Source of the DNA: Paenibacillus phytohabitans
GTDB taxonomy: Bacteria; Bacillota; Bacilli; Paenibacillales; Paenibacillaceae
Direction of reading: 5' to 3'
Assembly: GCF_013141775.1 (NCBI RefSeq)
Contig: NZ_WHOB01000069.1
Coordinates: 186,001-250,000, forward strand
Length of the DNA stretch: 64,000 nucleotides
Positions 58,571-64,000 of the stretch are shown here, one piece after another. Positions within the stretch are counted from its first letter, which is position 1; every line of letters begins with the position of its first letter. A program made the position numbers and the translations under genes. The notes beneath the pieces were generated by a model, which saw nothing but the letters and a program-made list of their open reading frames with translations, had not been told where the DNA came from and ran no database searches.

Positions 58571-59434
58571 TTGGATAATTACAGCGATATCAAACAAAGT
58601 GAAAAAGGGGCTTGGCTTAGTCTACTAGCCTACATACTGCTATCTGCCGTCAAATTGTTCATCGGCTCCGTTTCAGGCTCGCAGGCATTACTTGCCGACG
58701 GACTGAATAACAGCACCGATATTATTGCTTCCATAGCAATTTTGACAGGCCTGAAGATTTCCCGCAGACCCCCGGATTCCAATCACAGCTATGGTCATTT
58801 CAGAGCAGAGACAGTTGCTGCATTGATCGCCTCCTTCATAATGATTGCTGTAGGCTTTCAAGTGCTGTATCAGGGTGTCAACAAGTTCATTCAGCCTTCA
58901 CTGGAAACCCCTGATCTAATTGCCGCGTGGACGGCAGCTGCCTGTGCTGTGATTATGATCGCTGTGTTTAGGTATAACATCAAGCTTGCCCGTAAATTGA
59001 ACAGCAATGCGATGCATGCCGTTGCGCAGGATAACCGTTCGGATGCGCTCGTAAGCGTGGGTGCCTTCATTGGTATTATCGGCTCACAGTTCGGCATTCC
59101 GTGGCTTGATCCGCTCACCGCTACCATTGTCGGTCTGCTGATCTGCAAAACCGCTTGGGATATCTTCCGCAAAGCCACTCATGACCTGACAGACGGATTC
59201 GATGCAGGTGAGCTGGAGTTAATGAAGCAGACGGTATCGGAGATTGAAGGCGTAGAGTTAATTAAGGATATCAAAGCCCGCATTCACGGAAACAATGTAC
59301 TAGTGGATACTACGGTACTTGTGGATTCCAGACTGAATGTGGTGCAGAGCCATGACATTACGGAAGAGATTGAAGATCAGTTGAAGGACCGCCATCAAGT
59401 AGCTACAGTGCTTGTCCATATTGAACCCTTGTGA
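58571..59434 (+). CDS. CDF family cation diffusion facilitator
   Basis: The 287-residue metal/proton antiporter starts at TTG 58571, 9 nt after GGAGG. The frame opens 141 nt earlier, but that extension lies in repeat-like DNA and is not protein-like. Six membrane segments are followed by a cytoplasmic domain. ALLADGLNNSTDIIAS carries the TM2 metal ligands (Asp and Asn-Asp) and HSYGHFRAETVAAL the following motif. AVAQDNRSDALVSVG carries the TM5 ligands. The C-terminal domain (about 205-285) contains HGNNVLVDTTVLVD. The DNxxD-like pattern fits manganese or zinc/iron exporters (MntE-like possible). Next to ferritin, suggesting metal homeostasis. Confidence 0.9.
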   Translation: MDNYSDIKQSEKGAWLSLLAYILLSAVKLFIGSVSGSQALLADGLNNSTDIIASIAILTGLKISRRPPDSNHSYGHFRAETVAALIASFIMIAVGFQVLYQGVNKFIQPSLETPDLIAAWTAAACAVIMIAVFRYNIKLARKLNSNAMHAVAQDNRSDALVSVGAFIGIIGSQFGIPWLDPLTATIVGLLICKTAWDIFRKATHDLTDGFDAGELELMKQTVSEIEGVELIKDIKARIHGNNVLVDTTVLVDSRLNVVQSHDITEEIEDQLKDRHQVATVLVHIEPL

Positions 59435-59505
59435 TGATAAAATATTATTTGACCGGTCGTTCTCAATATGGAGTACATATATAGATGGATTCAACACCTT
59501 TTTAC

Positions 59506-59551
59506 TTGACGCATACCTTGGCAGCGGGTATATAATAACGATATGTTATTA
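59506..59551 (+). promoter_or_regulatory. Promoter and 19-bp palindrome before Nudix regulator gene
   Basis: TTGACG (59506-59511) is followed by overlapping -10 candidates TATATA (59529-59534, 17-nt spacer) and TATAAT (59531-59536, 19-nt spacer). TAATAAC-GATAT-GTTATTA (59533-59551) is a perfect 7-5-7 inverted repeat overlapping the -10, a likely autorepressor site. Confidence 0.6.
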
Positions 59552-59595
59552 ACAATGGGATAATATTAAGATATTCCTATAAAAGGAGCCTGCCA

Positions 59596-60501
59596 ATGCC
59601 TAATCAACCCGTCACTGATCACAACGGTCTAACCGAGGAGCAGTTCCTGAAGACGTATGACGCCGGGAACTATGAACGTCCGTCAGTTGCTGTGGATATG
59701 CTGATCTTCACCGTAATGGAGGAACAGCAGGATAATTACCGCAAGCTGGCGGAGAAGTCGCTGCAGCTTCTGCTGATACAGCGCGGTGAACATCCTTTTC
59801 TGGGACAATGGGCGTTGCCTGGAGGATTCGTGGGGATCCACGAAAGTGTAGAGGAGGCAGCCCGCCGGGAGCTGTACAGTGAGACTAATATCGATAATAT
59901 TTATATGGAACAGTTATATACCTGGGGCGATGTTCAGCGTGATCCGCGGATGCGGGTGATCAGCTGTTCTTACATGGCACTCGTGGACCGCAAAGCCTTG
60001 ACTGTACAAGCAGGGGATGATGCGGCAGCAGCCGCCTGGTTTGAGGTTTCCTACAATATCCTGGAGACCCGCCGCGAGGAGCTGGAGCAGGGTATCCGGC
60101 TGGAGACATTTGTGGAGATTATTCTGCAGAATGAACAGGCGAGGCTCAGCGGTGTGGTCAAGCTTACCGAAACCATCCGGGGCCATGTCCGCCATATGGA
60201 CCGTGAGATTGTGCGGAGCTCGGGTTTCTCTTTTGACCATCTGCTGATGGTGCAGGCTGCAATCGAACGCTTGCGCGGCAAAGCTGAGTATACCGATATT
60301 GTGTTCAATCTGATGCCGCCGCTGTTCACCTTGTCCGAGCTTCAGCGTGTGTATGAAATCATCCTTGGCAAAGAGCTGCTCGCCGCCGCATTCCGCCGCA
60401 AGATTGCTGAGCGGGTAATTGAGACGGATGAGAGTACCCGTGATGCCGGTCACCGCCCATCGAAGCTGTACAGATACAATCTGGAGTGGAATCTAACTTG
60501 A
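59596..60501 (+). CDS. Nudix domain protein with C-terminal winged helix (NrtR-like regulator)
   Basis: The 301-residue protein has an N-terminal Nudix fold (about 25-165) and a C-terminal winged-helix part (about 215-295: LMPPLFTLSELQRVYEIILG, then KIAERVIETDE) as in NrtR. The Nudix box is degenerate: GFVGIHESVEEAARRELYSE has Ser where the first Glu of the catalytic EExG pair should be. It may therefore sense ADP-ribose or a related nucleotide rather than hydrolyse it. NrtR proteins repress NAD-related genes, but none is adjacent. The palindrome at its own -10 suggests autoregulation. Confidence 0.82.
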   Translation: MPNQPVTDHNGLTEEQFLKTYDAGNYERPSVAVDMLIFTVMEEQQDNYRKLAEKSLQLLLIQRGEHPFLGQWALPGGFVGIHESVEEAARRELYSETNIDNIYMEQLYTWGDVQRDPRMRVISCSYMALVDRKALTVQAGDDAAAAAWFEVSYNILETRREELEQGIRLETFVEIILQNEQARLSGVVKLTETIRGHVRHMDREIVRSSGFSFDHLLMVQAAIERLRGKAEYTDIVFNLMPPLFTLSELQRVYEIILGKELLAAAFRRKIAERVIETDESTRDAGHRPSKLYRYNLEWNLT

Positions 60502-60703
60502 GAAGCCGAAATACAGGCTCGCATATGAACAGGTTAATGATTTAGCTATATCGTACTCCTTCCATAACAAACTGCAACGCCAATTCCGCAGAAATTTGTT
60601 TTCTGCTGTCGTGTGATGTTGTTAATAGAAGTTTTATGCGGAAAAGCGGACAATGAATTATGCTTTTCATTATGTAATTTATGGAAAAGGGTAAGGTGAG
60701 TCA

Positions 60704-61117
60704 ATGATTAACTGGAAGGATTCATATGACATCGGAGTAGAGAAGATTGACTGCCAGCACAGACAGCTGCTTGTGAAGCTGAATGACTTTTTTGAAGCGT
60801 GTACCAACCAGCAGGGCAAAGAGAAGATCGAAGAAACACTGAAGTTCCTTAAGGACTACACCGTGGAGCATTTCGGCAGTGAAGAGCAATTGATGAAGGA
60901 CATCGACTTCCCTGAACTGACAGAACACCAGAAGACGCATGCTGAATTCGTACAGACCGTTCTGGATCTGGAAGAGAGCATTAAGACCAAAGGGGTATCC
61001 GTATTGTCAACAATCAAGCTTAACCGTACTTTGACTGACTGGCTGATTAATCATATTCACAAATGTGACAAGCTGATCGGGGACTGTATCGCTGCAAAAG
61101 GTAACAAAGCCGTTTAA
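60704..61117 (+). CDS. Bacteriohemerythrin
   Basis: The 137-residue four-helix protein has all seven ligands of a di-iron oxygen-binding site: His19 (DCQHRQLL), His56 and Glu60 (EHFGSEEQLM), His75 and His79 (EHQKTHAEF), His117 and Asp122 (HIHKCDKLI). It binds O2 or delivers iron in the cytoplasm. It may relate functionally to the ferritin and CDF genes nearby, but it is a separate unit with AAGGTGAG before the ATG and its own weak terminator. Confidence 0.93.
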   Translation: MINWKDSYDIGVEKIDCQHRQLLVKLNDFFEACTNQQGKEKIEETLKFLKDYTVEHFGSEEQLMKDIDFPELTEHQKTHAEFVQTVLDLEESIKTKGVSVLSTIKLNRTLTDWLINHIHKCDKLIGDCIAAKGNKAV

Positions 61118-61138
61118 CTACATAATCCGGAACACGAA

Positions 61139-61165
61139 GATGCCGCAGGGCATTTTCTTTTTTTA
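61139..61165 (+). terminator. Weak terminator after bacteriohemerythrin
   Basis: GATGCC-GCA-GGGCAT stem followed by TTTTCTTTTTTT. Confidence 0.6.
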
Positions 61166-61184
61166 GAGGGGAGAGAGGCGCAAT

Positions 61185-61490
61185 ATGGATTGCCTGGGAT
61201 GCAGAATCGCTAATGGTATTGAACCAGACCTGGACCCGGAAACCGCGCATGCGGTTATGGATGCTTCGCAGAAGGTGACTGCGCTGCTCAAAAGCCTGTA
61301 CAAACCGGACGGAATCAGAATTTGTGCTGACGGCGGTAAATTTAATGATCTGACCCATTACCATATGCATGTTGTTCCACGCTACGAGGGTGACGGATTG
61401 GCCTGGAGTGAGCCCTTGCACCCGGACGGTGCAGAGACACGGCTAAAGGAGACTAAAGCAAAAATTCTGAAAGCGTTCAGTGAAGTTTAA
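61185..61490 (+). CDS. HIT family protein with internal deletion
   Basis: The 101-residue protein begins like other Bacilli HIT hydrolases (MDCLGCRIANGIEPD) and ends with the catalytic triad motif HYHMHVV (His58, His60, His62) in LTHYHMHVVPRYEG. About 40 residues normally present between these parts (the beta-strands ending in a GHxLxxPxxH stretch) are missing. After GIEPD the chain jumps to LDPETAHAVMDAS. The frame is intact. The missing strands help build the nucleotide pocket, so activity is doubtful. GAGGGGAG precedes the ATG, and a terminator follows directly. Confidence 0.82.
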   Translation: MDCLGCRIANGIEPDLDPETAHAVMDASQKVTALLKSLYKPDGIRICADGGKFNDLTHYHMHVVPRYEGDGLAWSEPLHPDGAETRLKETKAKILKAFSEV

Positions 61491-61492
61491 AA

Positions 61493-61514
61493 GGAGCCCG
61501 TTGGGCTCTTTTTT
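61493..61514 (+). terminator. Terminator after the HIT gene
   Basis: GGAGCCC-GTT-GGGCTC stem followed by six T. Confidence 0.85.
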
Positions 61515-61530
61515 ACTGTGCGTACACAGC

Positions 61531-62160
61531 TTAATAATCTACCAGCAGCAATTCTTTATCCTCAGGCAGAAGTTGTGCAACAAACGCTGACGGGTCTTGT
61601 TTGGTGTGCTCGATAGAATTAACAATCCAAGTATTATTGCTGTGTGTATAGCTAATAATCATTACTCCATCATCGTCTAGCTTATGTTCACTCGTTGCCA
61701 CCTTTTGCTGATCAGAGTAATTAAACTCCATGAAGTAGGGATCAATTTTTCCCACATCGCTTAGTGTACTTTCTCCGATATTAATCTTGCTAAAGCTGTC
61801 CTGACTTAACAAGTGCGTTAATCTCCATACGTCAGAAACATAGTTGCTTCTCATATACATAACAAAAATATGGCTGCCGTCAGAAACATTTCGTATTTCA
61901 TAGGAATAGCCTTTCATGCGTCTGGTGATATCGGCTTTTCCCAATTGCTTCTCAATTTCTGCCTTATGAAATGCAAAAGACATGCTCGAACGAATGGAAT
62001 AGGGGATATTTGAAACGGAGCTTTTGTTAAGCTCTATTGGAGTGGTTTGTATATTTGCATTTGAATCACTGCCGGTTAATACGACAACCAGAATTAATAA
62101 TGAAATGAATAGAGAAATCTTTGAATAAATACTAAACGAAATCTTAAAAGAGTGATCCAA
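61531..62160 (-). CDS. Uncharacterised membrane-anchored or exported protein, AT-rich
   Basis: I do not recognise this protein of about 209 residues. It has one hydrophobic segment near the N-terminus (about 11-30: SKISLFISLLILVVVLTG), either an anchor or an uncleaved signal. A hydrophilic domain follows with motifs FAFHKAEIEKQLGKADITRR and KINIGESTLSDVGKIDPYFM. The second resembles the short GxS-type helices of SmpA/OmlA-like or DUF4309-like lipoprotein domains. TTG 62160 lies 6-7 nt after GGTGAGG; GTG 62172 overlaps that site. Codon use is clearly more AT-rich than in neighbours, which suggests transfer. Confidence 0.65.
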   Translation of the reverse strand: MDHSFKISFSIYSKISLFISLLILVVVLTGSDSNANIQTTPIELNKSSVSNIPYSIRSSMSFAFHKAEIEKQLGKADITRRMKGYSYEIRNVSDGSHIFVMYMRSNYVSDVWRLTHLLSQDSFSKINIGESTLSDVGKIDPYFMEFNYSDQQKVATSEHKLDDDGVMIISYTHSNNTWIVNSIEHTKQDPSAFVAQLLPEDKELLLVDY

Positions 62161-62358
62161 GGAAATCCTCACCTTTCTCGCGCTTAACCTAAATAGTTAC
62201 TCAACTGTTACATAGAACGGATTCGTTTTTACTATGCGAGGTTCCTGCATCTATCTAAGATTTTTCATAGTAGCGGAGCACAATTTATTCCTTACTAATA
62301 CTTTGTGATATGATCTGAAGTAGATATTATAGAAACTTACCTTAAGGGAGTGAATAGG

Positions 62359-63558
62359 GTGAAAAACATGCGCATGCTGGCTTCGGGAATTATCATGCTT
62401 CTTGTGCTTGGACTTGTTAATTTCTACATTGGATGGCATCTGTGGGTTCTGTTCCAGGAATGGCTGCCGGGTATTCATGCTGCTGCTTACTGGCCTGTCT
62501 TTCTTGTGATTGCCTTCTCTTATATTATTGGCAGAGTTCCGTTGCCGAAGGCGCTTAAGCCGGTTGGACGGTTGTTCAAGGTGGTCGGCTCCTATTATTT
62601 GGCCTGTATGGAGTTTGCCGTGATTCTGCTGCCGTTGACCGATCTGGTATATGGAGTGCTGGCGCTCACCGGTGTGGGCCTCTCGGCGTTTGTTACCGAA
62701 GCTGGAGCTACCGTACTGGCACTGCTTGCCGTATTCCTGCTATGGGGTTCACGCAATGCCTGGAGTACAGTGGTGCGGAGCCACAGACTGAAAGTCGATA
62801 AGTCTATCGGAACCAGCGTTCCGCTGACGGTAGCTGTAGCCTCTGACCTGCATTTGGGCAACATTGTCGGGAACCGGCATTTACGCCGGATGGTCTCGGA
62901 GATTAATGCGATGAATCCCGATATCGTGCTTCTGGCCGGAGATGTGCTGGATGACAGCATTGAACCTTTTATCCGCAATGGAATGGACCAGCAGCTGAAG
63001 CAGCTTAAGGCACGTTACGGGGTCTATGCTGTGCTGGGGAATCATGAGTATTATGGCGGGTCGATTGCACAGTACACTGAAGTGATGAAGAACATCGGCA
63101 TTAAAGTTCTGCAGGATGAGGTTGTGGAAACCTCGGGAGTATATGTTGTGGGCCGCAAAGATAAGACGGCGGAGGCGATGGAAGCGGGCGGACGGCTCAG
63201 TGTAGAGGCTCTGCTGGACGGACTTGACCGCACGAAGCCGATTATTATGATGGATCATCAGCCGACCGGCTTCGAGCTTGCTGCGCGGGCTGGAGTGGAT
63301 GTACTGCTGTCGGGACATACCCACCGCGGGCAGATTGCTCCGAATCACTGGATTACGAGACGCCTGTTCGAGCTGGACTGGGGTTATCTGCTCAAAGACA
63401 AGCTGCATGTCATTGTCTCCTCCGGCTACGGAACCTGGGGACCGCCGATCCGTCTGGCCAGCCGCTCTGAGCTGATAAAGCTGGAGGTTGTTCTGGAGGG
63501 TAGTATGAGCTATAACGAAGAACCAGTGACATCAACGGCTAAGGCGGTATTGATCTAA
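62359..63558 (+). CDS. Membrane metallophosphoesterase (YkuE-like)
   Basis: The 399-residue protein has four hydrophobic segments in its first 145 residues and a calcineurin-like phosphoesterase domain after about 150. Metal-ligand motifs in order are VASDLHLGN, LLAGDVLDD, VLGNHEYYGG, MMDHQPTG and LSGHTHRGQ. Such proteins hydrolyse phosphate esters, often on lipid-linked substrates (YkuE/YpbG type). GTG 62359 is 8 nt after AAGGGAG; the upstream GTG 62350 overlaps it. Confidence 0.9.
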   Translation: MKNMRMLASGIIMLLVLGLVNFYIGWHLWVLFQEWLPGIHAAAYWPVFLVIAFSYIIGRVPLPKALKPVGRLFKVVGSYYLACMEFAVILLPLTDLVYGVLALTGVGLSAFVTEAGATVLALLAVFLLWGSRNAWSTVVRSHRLKVDKSIGTSVPLTVAVASDLHLGNIVGNRHLRRMVSEINAMNPDIVLLAGDVLDDSIEPFIRNGMDQQLKQLKARYGVYAVLGNHEYYGGSIAQYTEVMKNIGIKVLQDEVVETSGVYVVGRKDKTAEAMEAGGRLSVEALLDGLDRTKPIIMMDHQPTGFELAARAGVDVLLSGHTHRGQIAPNHWITRRLFELDWGYLLKDKLHVIVSSGYGTWGPPIRLASRSELIKLEVVLEGSMSYNEEPVTSTAKAVLI

Positions 63559-63584
63559 AAGATTGTCTAGTGGAGGCAACATAA

Positions 63585-63746
63585 TTGTACGTGAGCCATC
63601 TACTGTGTTCTGAACCATCTTCCGTGACTGTACCGTCAACTGGAACTGAACCATCTATTGGAACCGAGCCATCTATCGTAACTTGTACCTTTTACCGTAC
63701 TCCGTGTGCCTTCCGCCAAGCCCCCTACCTACGAATTAAAGGGTAG
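63585..63746 (+). CDS. Possible small protein with hexapeptide repeats
   Basis: TTG 63585 lies 8 nt after GGAGG and opens a 53-codon frame to TAG 63744. The product begins MYVSHLLCSEPSSVT and contains four consecutive six-residue units: EPSSVT, VPSTGT, EPSIGT, EPSIVT. It ends in a basic stretch RQAPYLRIKG. The stop codon lies inside the 3-prime arm of a perfect terminator stem. It may be a real small gene or tandem-repeat DNA that happens to be open; there is no known family. Confidence 0.25.
   Translation: MYVSHLLCSEPSSVTVPSTGTEPSIGTEPSIVTCTFYRTPCAFRQAPYLRIKG
63588..63695. repeat. 18-bp degenerate tandem repeat
   Basis: The hexamer CCATCT and close variants recur at 63596, 63615, 63633, 63651, 63669 and 63688, steps of 19, 18, 18, 18 and 19 bp. 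The best adjacent units are TGGAACTGAACCATCTAT and TGGAACCGAGCCATCTAT. Confidence 0.6.
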
Positions 63747-63760
63747 GGGGTTAATTTGGT
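63721..63760 (+). terminator. Terminator with perfect 9-bp stem
   Basis: CCCCCTACC (63721-63729) pairs with GGTAGGGGG (63742-63750) and is followed by TTAATTTGGTTTT. Confidence 0.8.
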
Positions 63761-63872
63761 TTTATGTTAGTGTGTAGAGCGAAATGTATTGTGGAAGTCC
63801 GGCTAAACTACCGGAGGGGTATGCGAAAACCGAAAAACGGAACAAAGCAGGCCTGATCCGATCAAGCGAGGG

Positions 63873-64000
63873 AAATCCTGCAGAAAGTACAACAATTCGG
63901 ATTCAATCTCGCTAATTTACCGGAAATCTTGCACAAAATACAACAATTCAGTCGGATAACCCGCTGAATCGTAAGAATTGTTGTAAATAGTACAACAATA
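63873..64000. repeat. Phased palindrome array, copy D (cut by window end)
   Basis: Three cores end at 63893, 63944 and 63996, steps of 51 and 52 bp. The first two share AAATCYTGCA followed by AAGTACAACAATTC or AAATACAACAATTC; the third is the full palindrome TTGTTGTAAATAGTACAACAA. The array starts with AAATCCTGC as in copies A and B and continues beyond the window. Confidence 0.75.

Noticed and set aside
1..64000. tRNA, rRNA, insertion sequences, phage genes or attachment sites
   Set aside because: No transposase, integrase, rRNA or tRNA-like sequence was recognised on either strand.

Overview
The window looks like a chromosomal segment of a spore-forming, Gram-positive bacterium of the genus Paenibacillus. 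This rests on roughly half-GC coding sequence, strong AAGGAGG-type ribosome binding sites with many GTG/TTG starts, a GerA-type germinant receptor operon, a DUF1657/DUF421 spore-associated pair, a secreted PL9 pectate lyase, a GH42 beta-galactosidase and many AraC/TetR/PadR/MerR regulators. The genus assignment is inference; no rRNA or tRNA gene is present to anchor it.

Layout. 0.2-3.7 kb: ECF sigma factor, membrane anti-sigma-like protein and a two-gene ABC transporter in one overlapping operon. 3.8-5.2 kb: HxlR regulator divergent from a GTP cyclohydrolase II, with matching operator-like palindromes between them. 5.3-8.0 kb: ABC-2 exporter (one ATPase, two permeases). 8.2-12.8 kb: ROK sugar kinase, NAD-dependent epimerase-like protein, Sfp-type phosphopantetheinyl transferase, two small unknown proteins and a DUF4395 membrane protein. 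13.0-23.3 kb: two similar drug-efflux modules (TetR + DHA2 exporter + intergenic repeat array + PadR); the first PadR is coupled to a HAAS-SEDS fusion next to a VanX-like dipeptidase, the second to an HSL-type esterase. 23.3-30.5 kb: EamA exporter/LysR, AEC transporter, and a sugar/polyol locus with two Gfo/Idh/MocA oxidoreductases, a TIM-barrel isomerase and an AraC regulator. 30.8-36.1 kb: methyltransferase-like protein, spore proteins, pectate lyase, aldo/keto reductase. 36.3-43.5 kb: gerA-gerC-gerB operon, then MoxR-DUF58-DUF4129 operon. 43.6-46.2 kb: MerR regulator with a textbook 19-bp-spacer MerR promoter driving a broken esterase gene, then azlCD. 46.6-49.7 kb: GH42 beta-galactosidase divergent from an AraC regulator. 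49.9-56.0 kb: large exported protein with a MacB-like ABC export system. 56.2-63.6 kb: GH3 lipoprotein, ferritin, CDF metal transporter, Nudix/winged-helix regulator, bacteriohemerythrin, internally shortened HIT protein, an AT-rich unknown, and a membrane metallophosphoesterase.

The most unusual structure is not a gene. At least four intergenic sites (15.2, 21.4, 46.3 and 63.9 kb) carry arrays of a short palindrome of the form GTTGTA-N5-TACAAC. The palindromes repeat every 51-52 bp, five DNA turns, with one 63-bp step in the 46.3 kb array. The 21.4 kb copy is exactly 52/52/52. The copies at 15.2 and 21.4 kb are co-linear along about 180 bp and each sits just after the terminator of a DHA2 exporter gene and before a PadR gene. 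This looks like an undescribed helically phased repeat family. Other notable points are a MerR operator in front of a pseudogene, a DUF1657-like tail on a DUF421 protein, an eight-residue repeat tail on an ABC ATPase, sigma-G-like promoters for the spore genes, and a small candidate ORF with hexapeptide repeats ending inside a terminator stem.
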